This document shows positions 16,065 to 23,988 of a stretch of DNA of 64,000 nt, one piece after another; position 1 is the stretch's first letter; every line of letters starts with the position of its first letter. Origin of the DNA: Paraburkholderia sp. CNPSo 3274 (GTDB lineage: Bacteria > Pseudomonadota > Gammaproteobacteria > Burkholderiales > Burkholderiaceae). The notes under the pieces are model-generated. The model was not told the DNA's origin. It worked only from the letters and a program-made list of their open reading frames with translations, and did no database searches. Position numbers and translations under genes: made by a program. Location of the stretch: contig NZ_JAMBPR010000039.1 of the NCBI RefSeq assembly GCF_024206475.1, positions 1-64,000 on the forward strand, in the 5' to 3' direction.

Positions 16065-16136
16065 TGCACAACTCTGCTGCCCACACCTCAAGGGCGTGGA
16101 CAGCTGCCCTTCGGGCAGTGCCAGAGTTGCACACAC
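16062..16136. repeat. Imperfect inverted repeat able to form a three-way cruciform
   Basis: Outer arms GTGTGCACAACTCTG (16062-16076) and CAGAGTTGCACACAC (16122-16136) pair at 13 of 15 positions. Inside are two smaller hairpins: CCACACC/GGCGTGG (16081-16099, one mismatch) and CTGCCC-TTC-GGGCAG (16104-16118). A further GCCGGC hairpin follows at 16152-16166. It lies about 100 bases from the comM junction and may belong to the mobile-element end. Confidence 0.55.
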
Positions 16137-16240
16137 TCGAAGGTCTGACGCGCCGGCTACGCCGGCTTGCCCCAATTTGTAAGCAAAAAGGAAGACAAAC
16201 TTGAGCAACTTTTAGCCAGCAATCGTGCACGAAAGCAAAA

Positions 16241-16839
16241 TGCCCGAGTTCGACCGCCACGTGCTCGAGACCCTGCGCGAGCCACTCGAAGTGGGCGCGA
16301 TCACGATTTCGCGCGCCGCGTGGCAAACCGACTTTCCGGCCGCGTGTCAGCTCGTTGCCGCGATGAATCCCTGCCCGTGCGGCTGGCGCGGCGACCCCGC
16401 AGGCCGCTGCCGCTGCACGCCCGAAAGCGCCGCGCGTTATTTGCGCAAGCTCTCGGGGCCGCTCCTGGACCGCATCGACATCCAGATCGAGATTCCGGCG
16501 CTGCCGCCCGCCGAACTGGCCGCGCGCGCGAGCGCAAACGCCGAACCGAGCGCTGCGATCGCCTCGCGCGTGCAAGCGGCACGCGAGCGCCAGCTGGCGC
16601 GCCAGGGTAAAACCAATCGCGAATTGACCGGCCGCGAGACCGACTCAGTCTGCCAGCCGGACGCCGCCGGGGAGGCACTGCTGCGCGAAGCGGGCGAGCG
16701 CTTCGGCTGGTCGGCGCGAGCGCACTACCGGGTGCTCAAGGTCGCGCGCACGATTGCCGATCTTGCGGGTGCCGCGATGCCCGAAGCCGCGCACGTGGCG
16801 GAGGCCGTGCAGTACCGGCGCGTGTTGGCCGAGCGATAG
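16241..16839 (+). pseudogene. comM: comM (YifB-family Mg-chelatase-like ATPase), 3' fragment
   Basis: About 200 codons, in frame and intact to the stop. It begins abruptly at PEFDRHVLETLREPLE, just after the Walker B region. It then contains the four-Cys zinc motif MNPCPCGWRGDPAGRCRC, the sensor region GPLLDRIDIQIE, and the C-terminal helical Mg_chelatase_C domain (ARAHYRVLKVARTIADL). Full ComM is about 500 residues, so the first 300 are missing. ComM is the helicase that aids branch migration in natural transformation. Sequence before 16241 is unrelated island DNA. The short in-frame ATG-led extension from 16225 comes from that DNA, so no functional product is expected. Confidence 0.88.
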
Positions 16840-17260
16840 CCATCACAGCGCCGATTTCGCGGGAGAGCGCCGCCGCTTTGCGCCACCGGGGAATGTGAAT
16901 AGCGCCAATAAATCGAAGTCAATACTTGACTTATGCACACTTCGTCGCGTTGACCCCGGTTCTGTGCATAGTTCGCATTACGCCGCAGCCGTTTTGATAA
17001 CCCTTTGATTCTTCTACCTTTATGGATTTACAGAAAAGCAGGGGAAACTAACAGAAAGCCCACAGGACGGCCCTTTCCGGCCAACGCGGCGTTGTTTTCC
17101 ACAAAGTTACCCACAGCACCTGTGGGTAACCGGTAAACCCTCAATCAAATCCGGTAATTAGCGTGTTTACCTGCAGTGCAACTTTCACTTCGGCCCGCAA
17201 GCGCCCGCGGCTGCGTAAGCGAAACATCGCGACGCGAGGCGTACTGCGGAGTCCCAACAC
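16840..17260. other. Convergent intergenic region (421 bases) with inverted repeats
   Basis: Lies between the comM 3' end and the lipoprotein gene, both pointing into it. It contains TATGCACA (16932-16939) with its complement TGTGCATA (16963-16970), and a perfect 11-bp inverted repeat at 17106-17130. No gene and no strong T-tailed terminator were seen. Confidence 0.55.
17106..17130. repeat. Perfect inverted repeat GTTACCCACAG-CAC-CTGTGGGTAAC
   Basis: Eleven-base arms with a three-base spacer. Each arm is one base off the DnaA box TTATCCACA, and TTTTCCACA lies just before it (17097-17105). It could be a protein-binding site. Confidence 0.5.
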
Positions 17261-17809
17261 TCAGTACAGCTTGAAAGATCCGAAGAACTGGTCGATCTGC
17301 TCGACCGGCGGCTCGGTACGTCCAACGACCGCCACCTGGTAGGCGCGTGCGCCCTTTGCGACGAGCCGCGCGTGGATCGTGCGCGTCTCGCCGTTGGCGC
17401 CCGCCTTGCCGGTCATGCGCATCTCCACCCCCTCGACCGAGCCGCCCGTCGCAAGCGGCACCGCCACTGCGTGGGCCTCAGCAGGCGCGCCCACGTTGCG
17501 CGCGAGGCCCGCGCGCAGGAAGTCGAGCGCCTTTTGCTGCGTCGCGGGCTGCGCGTCGGGCATATCGAGCGTGCCGACCACGAACACATCGCCGGCGACT
17601 TCGGCCGTCTGCACGCGCATGCGCATCGGCGTGCCGTTCACGTCGATGCGGCGCTCGTCCTTGTCGGGCTTGGCCGGCAGATCGATCGAGTAGCCGCTCG
17701 CGTCATTCGAAATCGTCCGCCAGTCGTATGTGGGCGAGCAGGCGGCCAGCGCGAACGCGGCGGCGAGTACACCCAGCGTCGCCATGCGGGCGGGAACGAA
17801 GGCGCGCAT
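17261..17809 (-). CDS. Lipoprotein of unknown function
   Basis: 182 residues from ATG 17809. A positively charged N-terminus and hydrophobic stretch end in FALAAC, a lipobox, so the mature protein should be lipid-anchored from that Cys. The mature part has strands such as YSIDLPAKPDKDERRID and an Ala-rich central helix; it recalls small envelope proteins with a PsbP/TPM-like pattern, but I do not assign a family. An ATG at 17785 would also give a short signal peptide. It is divergent from the TlpA-like gene, with about 200 bases between. Confidence 0.72.
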   Translation of the reverse strand: MRAFVPARMATLGVLAAAFALAACSPTYDWRTISNDASGYSIDLPAKPDKDERRIDVNGTPMRMRVQTAEVAGDVFVVGTLDMPDAQPATQQKALDFLRAGLARNVGAPAEAHAVAVPLATGGSVEGVEMRMTGKAGANGETRTIHARLVAKGARAYQVAVVGRTEPPVEQIDQFFGSFKLY

Positions 17810-18006
17810 CGGTATGTTCAACGGGAGTTCGGCACGGCGAAGGATGTCCAGGACCATGGGGCGCGATTCGTCACAGAAGTGAAAGGTGCGCGACATTATC
17901 CGTCGGCGCATACCCGGATGTTGTCTCGCAACCGCTATGCCGGGAAATTCGGCGCTACAATATTTGCGCTCAACACCCGCGTCCTTCGGCGCACGAGGCA
18001 AGACTC

Positions 18007-18540
18007 ATGACCGCTGCATCCCCGAATTCTTCGAACAAACGTTCCGGTGCGCTCATGCGCATTGGCGCGGCGGTGGTCGTCGTCGCGATCGCCGTGGCCG
18101 GCTACTTCGCGTTCTTCGGCAGCCAGCAGCGCGTGCCCGACGCGACCTTCACGCTCCTGTCCGGCCAGAAGGTTTCCACGAACGACCTCAAGGGCAAGGT
18201 CTATCTCGTCAACTTCTGGGCGACGAGCTGCACCACCTGCATGGCGGAAATGCCGAAGATGGTCCAGACCTATAACCGCTTCAAGGGCGAAGGTCTCGAG
18301 TTCGTAGCGGTGGCGATGAACTACGACGCGCCGATGTACGTGGCCAACTACGCGCAAACGCGCCAGCTGCCGTTCAAGGTGGCAATGGACGACGGCTCGG
18401 CGGCCAGGCAGTTCGGCAACGTCCAGCTCACGCCCACCACGTTCGTGATCGGCCGCGACGGCAAGATCCTCAAGCGCTACGTGGGTGAGCCGCAGTTCGC
18501 CGAACTCGACCAGTTGCTGCAGAAGGCGCTGGCAACCTGA
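18007..18540 (+). CDS. TlpA/ResA-like membrane-anchored thioredoxin
   Basis: 177 residues. An N-terminal membrane anchor (about 18-37) is followed by a periplasmic thioredoxin fold with the redox motif Cys75-Thr-Thr-Cys78 in WATSCTTCMAEMP and the cis-Pro region TPTTFVIGRDG. Family members act as thiol-disulfide reductases in cytochrome maturation or periplasmic redox control; the CTTC motif rather than CPPC or CEPC makes the exact role uncertain. Start ATG 18007. A strong terminator follows 22 bases after the stop. Confidence 0.87.
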   Translation: MTAASPNSSNKRSGALMRIGAAVVVVAIAVAGYFAFFGSQQRVPDATFTLLSGQKVSTNDLKGKVYLVNFWATSCTTCMAEMPKMVQTYNRFKGEGLEFVAVAMNYDAPMYVANYAQTRQLPFKVAMDDGSAARQFGNVQLTPTTFVIGRDGKILKRYVGEPQFAELDQLLQKALAT

Positions 18541-18562
18541 TACGCGATTCACGTAGTCAATC

Positions 18563-18593
18563 AAAAAGCAGCGGAAAACCCGCTGCTTTTTTT
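18563..18593 (+). terminator. Rho-independent terminator after the TlpA-like gene
   Basis: Stem AAAAAGCAGCGG/CCGCTGCTTTTT with a short A-rich loop and a run of seven T. Its A-rich side also makes it work in reverse for the dctD operon. Confidence 0.9.
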
Positions 18594-18601
18594 ATGCCGC
18601 T

Positions 18602-19975
18602 TTACGCCTCGCCGCGCGCCACCAGCCCATAGCGGCGGATCTTCTCGTACAGCGTGGCCTTCGCCATCTGTAGCCGCTCGGCGGCCTGGGCGACCGCGCC
18701 GTTGCTCTGCTGAAGTGCGTCGGCGATCAGCGCGCGTTCGTACTGCTCCACGCGCTCCTTGAGCGGCAACGCGTCGTCCGCGCCGGCCGCCGCGCCGGCC
18801 GACAGATCGTCGGGAATCCCGAGGACCCGGCGGTCCGCCGCATTGCGCAGCTCGCGCACGTTGCCAGGCCAGTCGCGCTGCGCGAGTCGCATGCGGTCGC
18901 GCTCGGTGAGAAGCGGCGCGGGACGCTGGTAGCGCACCGCCGCGTCGAGCAGGAAGTGTTCGAAGAGCGGCACGATGTCCTCGCGGCGCTCGGCCAGCGG
19001 CGGCAGCGCGATCGTCACGACGTTGAGCCGGTACAGCAGGTCGCGCCGGAAGGTCCCCGCCGCGACATGCTCGCTCATGTCGCCCTTGGCCGCCGCGACC
19101 ACGCGCAAGTCGGCGCGCACCGGCTGGTTCGAGCCCAGGCGCTCCAGCACGCCGTCCTGCAGCACGCGCAGCAGCTTCACCTGCAGCGAGAGCGGCATGC
19201 TCTCGATCTCGTCGAGAAAGAGTGTGCCGCCACTCGCGTGCTCGAGCTTGCCGATCCGGCGTTTGGCTGCACCCGTGAACGCGCCCGCTTCGTAGCCGAA
19301 CATCTCCGACTCGAACATCGGTTCGGGCAGCGCGCCGCAGTTCACGGCGACGAACGGTTTGTCATGGCGCGGCGAAAGCTCGTGCAGGCTGCGCGCGATC
19401 AGTTCCTTGCCCGCGCCGGTGTCGCCGTTGATGAGCACCGAGGCGTCCGTCGGCGCGACGTTCGCGATGAGCTTGCGCACCTGTTCGATCGCCGGACTTT
19501 TGCCGATGATGCGCGGCGCGAGCGCGTTGTGCCCCGCCAGCTCGCGGCGCAGCGCGAGGTTTTCGAGCACGAGCAGGCGCCGCTCCAGCGCGCGCCGCAC
19601 CGTTTCGATGAGGCGCTCGGAGGCGAACGGCTTCTCGATGAAGTCGTACGCGCCGTCGCGCATGGCCTGCACGGCCATCGAGATATCGCCATGGCCCGTC
19701 ACGAGGATGATGGGCACCTCGGGCGCGCGCTCGTGGCATTGCGCGAGCAGATCGAGCCCGCTCATGCCCGGCAGGCGGATATCGCTCACCACGACGCCTG
19801 CGAAGTCGGCATCGACGAGCGGCAGCGCGCCTTCCGCGTTGGCGAAACCGGCGGCGTCGAAGCCCGCGAGCTGCAGGCTTTGCACGCCGGCGCGGCGCAC
19901 GAGTTCGTCATCCTCTACGTAGAGCACCCGGCCGGGCGCGGTGTTGACCATGCGTTCACCATGTTCGTTCGTCAT
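18602..19975 (-). CDS. dctD: DctD: sigma-54-dependent response regulator for C4-dicarboxylate uptake
   Basis: 457 residues with the full three-domain layout. The receiver has phospho-acceptor Asp in VVSDIRLPGMSG. The AAA+ sigma-54-interaction domain has Walker A GDTGAGKE, GYEAGAFTGA (the GAFTGA loop that contacts sigma-54), Walker B GGTLFLDEIE and LYRLNV. A Fis-type C-terminal helix-turn-helix follows (AVAQAAERLQMAKATLYEKI). It is paired with the DctB kinase just upstream (32-base gap) and the dctA transporter beyond, so it should activate dctA from the sigma-54 promoter at 23589-23604. An ATG eight codons downstream (19951) is an alternative start. Confidence 0.92.
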   Translation of the reverse strand: MTNEHGERMVNTAPGRVLYVEDDELVRRAGVQSLQLAGFDAAGFANAEGALPLVDADFAGVVVSDIRLPGMSGLDLLAQCHERAPEVPIILVTGHGDISMAVQAMRDGAYDFIEKPFASERLIETVRRALERRLLVLENLALRRELAGHNALAPRIIGKSPAIEQVRKLIANVAPTDASVLINGDTGAGKELIARSLHELSPRHDKPFVAVNCGALPEPMFESEMFGYEAGAFTGAAKRRIGKLEHASGGTLFLDEIESMPLSLQVKLLRVLQDGVLERLGSNQPVRADLRVVAAAKGDMSEHVAAGTFRRDLLYRLNVVTIALPPLAERREDIVPLFEHFLLDAAVRYQRPAPLLTERDRMRLAQRDWPGNVRELRNAADRRVLGIPDDLSAGAAAGADDALPLKERVEQYERALIADALQQSNGAVAQAAERLQMAKATLYEKIRRYGLVARGEA

Positions 19976-20007
19976 CCTGATTCAAAAGCCAGCATCACAA
20001 CCCGGAG

Positions 20008-21885
20008 TCACAACCCCGCCGCACGCGCCGCGCTCGCGGCATCCGCGCGCGAGCGGCGCAACGTCAGCACGAAGCGTGCGCCGCCTTCCGGCACGTTGCT
20101 GGCCGTGAGCGAGCCGCCGCAGTCGCGTGCGATCGACGAGGAAATTGCGAGTCCGAGGCCAAGCCCCTGCCCCATTTCCTTCGTCGTGAAAAACGGCTCG
20201 AAAAGGCGCGGCAGCACATCGTCGGGAATGCCCGGCCCATTGTCGCTCACTGCGATGTCGAGCGTCGCGGCGCTCGCCTGAACGTCGATCGCGACGTGCG
20301 GCGACGGCAGGCCCGCCACGGCGTCGAGCGCATTGCCGAGCACGTTGATGAGCACCTGTTCGAGACGCAGGTCGTCGCTCTGCGCGCTCAGGTCCGGGTA
20401 CTCGGCGTCCATGTCGAGCGGCACGGGCGGCGCGCCGTCTTCCGTCAACGTGAGATCCACGCGCACGCCATCGAGCCGCTTGCCGAGCAACGCGAGCGAA
20501 TTGCGCAGCGCGCGGGCAACCGGCGCGCGCGCGCTCCTGGGCCGCGCGCGCCCGACGAACAGCTTGAGCTGATTCACGATCTTGCCCATGCGCTCGGTGA
20601 GCGAGCCGATCGCCTCCAGGTTTTCGGTGGCCGCCGCGTACTGGCCGCGCTCCAGAAACACGCGCGTGTTGTCCGAGAAGCTGCGCAGCGCCGCGAGCGG
20701 CTGGTTCAGCTCGTGCGTAATGCCCGCCGCCATCTGTCCGAGTGCGGCGAGCTTGCTCGCCTGGATCAACTCGTCCTGAGTCGCGCGCAGTTCCGCCTCG
20801 GCGCGCGTGCGCTCCGCCACCTCGCGCTGCAGGCGCTCGTTCGCCTGCGAGAGATCGGCGGTGCGCTCGGCCACGCGCTCGTTGAGCATCGCGTAGGCCT
20901 TTTGCAGCATCGCGCGGCTGCGCATCACTTCCCTCACGCGGGCGCGCCGCATGCGCCAGTAGAAGCCGAACAGGCACAGCGAAACGTAGCCGAAGCCCGT
21001 CATGATGGTCGCGTTGCGCGAGGCGTCGAGCACGGGGTCGATCGACGACATGGTGACGAGATGCCAGTCGGGCTCGCCGAGCGAGCGGCGCGTTTCCAGG
21101 TAGCGCGGCGCGCGTAGGCCCGCGCCCATGCGCACGATGTCGGCGTCGCCCGGCAACACGCGTTCGACGCTCGCCGGCAGCGGCGCGATCGGCTCGCTCG
21201 CGTACTGGCGCGTGGCGTCGATCGAGGCCACCACGGCCGGCGGGAGCGGGCGCACCGTGCGGTACTTCCACGCGGGCACCGAGGAGAGAAAGATGACGCC
21301 GTGATCGTCGGTGACGAGGAGCGGCTCCGAGGCATCGGTGCCCGGAAACCATTCGAGATTGAGCTTCACCACGGCCACGCCGACGATCTTGCCGTCGCGC
21401 CGCACGGGCTGCGACACGTAGTAGCCCGGATCGTGCGAGATCGTGCCGATGCCGAAGAAGCGCCCCACGCCGCCGTTCATCGCCTCGATGAAATACGGCC
21501 GGAAGCGGTAATCCACGCCCACGAAGCTATCGGGGTCGCGCCAGTTGCTGGCCGCGATACTCATGCCGTCGGCGCGGATGATGTAGGTCGTCGTGGCGCG
21601 CGCGTGGCGGTTCACGTCTTCGAGATAGCGGTTCGCGGCGGCCGCCCACTCGGGCCTCGGATCGACCAGCACGTCCTGCACGACCGGATGTTCGCCGACG
21701 ATATAGGGCAGCGAGTCGTAGCGCTCCAGGGTGCTCTTGAGCGAAGCCGCGGTGCGGTCGCCGCGCACGGCGGCGTTGCGACGCAGCGCGTCGATGCCGG
21801 CCTGCCACGTGAGCGCCCACGTCAGCGCGCAGACCGCGACGAGGCCGGCTGCGAGCGCGAAGAGGATGATGAGGCGGCGCGTCAC
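20008..21885 (-). CDS. dctB: DctB: C4-dicarboxylate sensor histidine kinase
   Basis: About 625 residues. One transmembrane helix follows the N-terminus (LIILFALAAGLVAVCALTW). A large periplasmic double-PAS/CACHE sensor follows (NRHARATTTYIIRADG, DSFVGVDYRFRPYFIEA, GYYVSQPVRRDG), then a second membrane helix, a coiled coil with repeated ERV/AERT heptads, the H-box GITHELNQPLAALRSF, N-box NVLGNALDAV and G-boxes DNGPGIP and GLGLGLAIS. This is the known DctB layout for periplasmic succinate/fumarate/malate sensing. GTG 21885 is chosen for the GGAAG upstream and because the membrane helix starts at once; a TTG at 21987 would add 34 residues without a ribosome site. Confidence 0.9.
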   Translation of the reverse strand: MTRRLIILFALAAGLVAVCALTWALTWQAGIDALRRNAAVRGDRTAASLKSTLERYDSLPYIVGEHPVVQDVLVDPRPEWAAAANRYLEDVNRHARATTTYIIRADGMSIAASNWRDPDSFVGVDYRFRPYFIEAMNGGVGRFFGIGTISHDPGYYVSQPVRRDGKIVGVAVVKLNLEWFPGTDASEPLLVTDDHGVIFLSSVPAWKYRTVRPLPPAVVASIDATRQYASEPIAPLPASVERVLPGDADIVRMGAGLRAPRYLETRRSLGEPDWHLVTMSSIDPVLDASRNATIMTGFGYVSLCLFGFYWRMRRARVREVMRSRAMLQKAYAMLNERVAERTADLSQANERLQREVAERTRAEAELRATQDELIQASKLAALGQMAAGITHELNQPLAALRSFSDNTRVFLERGQYAAATENLEAIGSLTERMGKIVNQLKLFVGRARPRSARAPVARALRNSLALLGKRLDGVRVDLTLTEDGAPPVPLDMDAEYPDLSAQSDDLRLEQVLINVLGNALDAVAGLPSPHVAIDVQASAATLDIAVSDNGPGIPDDVLPRLFEPFFTTKEMGQGLGLGLAISSSIARDCGGSLTASNVPEGGARFVLTLRRSRADAASAARAAGL

Positions 21886-22143
21886 GTGAGCGGCTTCCAG
21901 ACGGTCGAGGGGGATGAGGGAGATTGTGGCACACGGCCGCGCTGGGGCGTCCGGGTCGGACAGCGCGCTTCGGGTGCGCTCAGGCAACGTGCCGCCTGGT
22001 CAGACAAGAAAAGCAAAAACGGGCGGCGCTCACGCAGGGGAAACGGGCACGCCGCCCAGCGGCTATGGCCGCGAAACATCGAAAGACGAAACATCGGCGG
22101 GCGGCGCACGCCTCCCGGCTCGCGCGCGCCCGCCCAGCGCAGC

Positions 22144-23427
22144 TTACGCGCCTGCGCTTTCCTTCATTTCTTCGACCTCGCCGGAGAGCACGGCGCGCAG
22201 CTTGTTGCGGTCGAGCTCCTTCTCCCATGCCGAGACCACCACCGTCGCCACGCCGTTGCCGACGATGTTGGTCAGCGCACGGCACTCGCTCATGAAGCGG
22301 TCGATGCCAAGGATCAGCACCATGCCCGAGAGCGGAATGGTCGGCACCACGGCGAGCGTGGCCGCCAGCGTGATGAAGCCCGCGCCGGTCACGCCGCTCG
22401 CGCCCTTCGAGGTGAGCATCGTCACCGCGAGCAGCGTGAGCTGCTGCGTCCACGTGAGGTCGGTGTTGGTCGCCTGGGCGATGAAGAGCACCGCCATCGT
22501 CATGTAGATGTTGGTGCCGTCGAGGTTGAACGAGTAGCCGGTAGGCACGACGAGGCCCACGACCGAGCGCGAGCAGCCAAGGCGCTCGAGCTTCTGCATC
22601 AGTTGCGGCAGCGCCGATTCCGACGAGCTGGTGCCGAGCACGATCAGCAGCTCTTCCTTGATGTAGGAAACGAAGCGGATGATCGAAAAGCCCGTGAAGC
22701 GAGCGATCGCGCCGAGCACGACGAGCACGAACACGATCGACGTGAGGTAGAACGTGCCGATGAGCTTGAGCATCGGGATGAGCGAGCCCACGCCGTACTT
22801 GCCGATGGTGAACGCCATCGCGCCGAACGCGCCGATCGGTGCGAGCTTCGTGACGATCTTCACGACGCCGAACAGCACGCCCGAGACGCTGTCGATGAAC
22901 TCGGTCACCACGCGGCCGCGCTCGCCCAGTTGCGTGAGCACGGCGCCGAACAGCAGTGCGATCAGCAGGATCTGCAGGATTTCGCCCTGCGCGAACGCCG
23001 AAGTGATCGTGTCCGGAATGATGTGCATCAGGAAGTCGACGCTGCTCTGGCCATGCGCCTTTTCGGCGTAGCTGGCCACGGCCTTGGCGTCGAGCGAATG
23101 GACGTCGACGTTGAAGCCCGCACCCGGCTTCAGCACGTGCGTGGCGATGAGGCCAAGCACGAGCGCGAAGGTCGAGACGATCTCGAAGTAGAGCAGCGCC
23201 TTGCCGCCCACGCGGCCCACCTTCTTCATGTCCTCCATGCCGGCAATGCCGGTCACGACGGTACAGAAGATGATCGGTCCGATCACCATCTTGATGAGCT
23301 TGATGAAGGCGTCGCCGAACGGCTTCATGTCGATGCCGATCGCAGGCCAGTAATGGCCGAGGATCACGCCGATGACGATCGCCACGATCACCTGGAAATA
23401 GAGGACTTTGTGGAGAGGTTTCTTCAC
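22144..23427 (-). CDS. dctA: DctA: C4-dicarboxylate/cation symporter
   Basis: 427 residues, usual family length. The dicarboxylate/amino-acid:cation symporter fold is clear: hydrophobic helices, the re-entrant hairpin serine-rich motif LGTSSSESALPQL, then PTGYSFNLDGTNIYMT and TSKGASGVTGAGF. It imports succinate, fumarate and malate across the inner membrane. ATG 23427 is followed by KKPLHKVLY, typical of DctA. The gene has a consensus sigma-54 promoter about 160 bases upstream and a palindromic site beyond it, and the DctB/DctD pair lies downstream on the same strand. Confidence 0.94.
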   Translation of the reverse strand: MKKPLHKVLYFQVIVAIVIGVILGHYWPAIGIDMKPFGDAFIKLIKMVIGPIIFCTVVTGIAGMEDMKKVGRVGGKALLYFEIVSTFALVLGLIATHVLKPGAGFNVDVHSLDAKAVASYAEKAHGQSSVDFLMHIIPDTITSAFAQGEILQILLIALLFGAVLTQLGERGRVVTEFIDSVSGVLFGVVKIVTKLAPIGAFGAMAFTIGKYGVGSLIPMLKLIGTFYLTSIVFVLVVLGAIARFTGFSIIRFVSYIKEELLIVLGTSSSESALPQLMQKLERLGCSRSVVGLVVPTGYSFNLDGTNIYMTMAVLFIAQATNTDLTWTQQLTLLAVTMLTSKGASGVTGAGFITLAATLAVVPTIPLSGMVLILGIDRFMSECRALTNIVGNGVATVVVSAWEKELDRNKLRAVLSGEVEEMKESAGA

Positions 23428-23588
23428 GGTGGTTCCTGCAAATGAGTTAAGCCAATGGCCGAACGAATCGAGTTCGGGCCGCGACAGGTCGAAACTGGGG
23501 ATCAGCGAAACCGGAAGATGGGATCGGACATCGGCTGTCTCCTTGATTCTTTTTTTTGTCGCGGCCTGGGGGGCCGCGCGTTTCTAAT

Positions 23589-23604
23589 TGCAAGGAAAAT
23601 GCCA
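23589..23604 (-). promoter_or_regulatory. Sigma-54 (-24/-12) promoter of dctA
   Basis: On the minus strand TGGCATTTTCCTTGCA: GG and GC are exactly 12 bases apart, as in the sigma-54 consensus TGGCAC-N5-TTGCA, differing only at one outer base. It points at dctA, whose activator DctD is encoded downstream. Confidence 0.88.
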
Positions 23605-23659
23605 GCGAGCGCAATCGCTCACGCCGTTGATTTATAAGGATTTTTATCCAACGAACCAA

Positions 23660-23689
23660 GGCGCGAATCTGGTTTTCCAGAATCGCGCC
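23660..23689. promoter_or_regulatory. Palindromic upstream activator site, probably for DctD
   Basis: Arms GGCGCGAATCTGG and CCAGAATCGCGCC around TTTT, one mismatch in 13. It is centred about 75-100 bases upstream of the sigma-54 promoter, the usual distance for an NtrC-family enhancer. DctD binding is inferred. Confidence 0.6.
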
Positions 23690-23730
23690 CTATCTCTGTT
23701 TGGATTTCCAGAAATGGCCGGGGCGTCGCG

Positions 23731-23825
23731 TCAGGCCCGCCCCTTCCACGGCACGAGCCGCTTCTCGAGCGCACGCATGCCCAGATCGAAGCCCCAGGCA
23801 ATGAGCCCGATCAGGACGATGCCCC
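23731..23825 (-). pseudogene. Taurine/sulfonate ABC permease (TauC/SsuC), C-terminal remnant
   Basis: About 30 codons reading GIVLIGLIAWGFDLGMRALE then KRLVPWKGRA and stop, the typical C-terminus of TauC/SsuC-type permeases (last helix plus basic tail). Nothing upstream continues the frame, so this is what remains after a deletion. Confidence 0.7.
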
Positions 23826-23923
23826 TCGAACGCCGTTCCGCCAGACGCTGCTTAGGCATTGCTTTTCGCGTTGAGACGGATGGTCCTGGAATCGATGTGT
23901 GTGTCGCGCTGTTCGAGCGCAGC

Positions 23924-23964
23924 GCAAAGCAAAAAGCCCGCTTTCAGCGGGCTTTTTGCTTTGC
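23924..23964. terminator. Bidirectional terminator downstream of lipA
   Basis: Near-perfect hairpin, arms GCAAAGCAAAAAGCCCGCT and AGCGGGCTTTTTGCTTTGC, with T-runs in both directions. It ends the minus-strand lipB-lipA transcript. Confidence 0.9.
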
Positions 23965-23988
23965 GTGCTTGCAAGATGCGGGGGGTGT

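Larger units (their letters stand above)
15820..16240. other. Junction region between the CBASS operon and the comM remnant
   Basis: This holds the CBASS promoter area, a gene-like remnant on the minus strand (15873-16064), a cruciform-forming sequence (16062-16136), a GCCGGC-TAC-GCCGGC hairpin (16152-16166) and an AT-richer tail that ends where comM sequence begins. No recombinase or transposase gene is present. Confidence 0.6.
23428..23988. other. 561-base region upstream of dctA: promoter, activator site, gene remnant, terminator
   Basis: Holds, from left to right, the dctA leader, the sigma-54 promoter (23589-23604), a 13-bp-arm palindrome (23660-23689), the 3' remnant of a TauC/SsuC-type permease gene (23731-23825) and the lipA terminator (23924-23964). 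Listed separately. Confidence 0.75.

Noticed and set aside
16062..16136. Integron attC site
   Set aside because: The inverted arms are long enough, but the GTTRRRY and RYYYAAC core sites are missing and no integrase is near.
17347..18006. Long open frame joined to the front of the TlpA-like gene
   Set aside because: Arg/Ala-rich translation of GC-rich DNA antisense to the lipoprotein gene; the true start with normal protein is ATG 18007.
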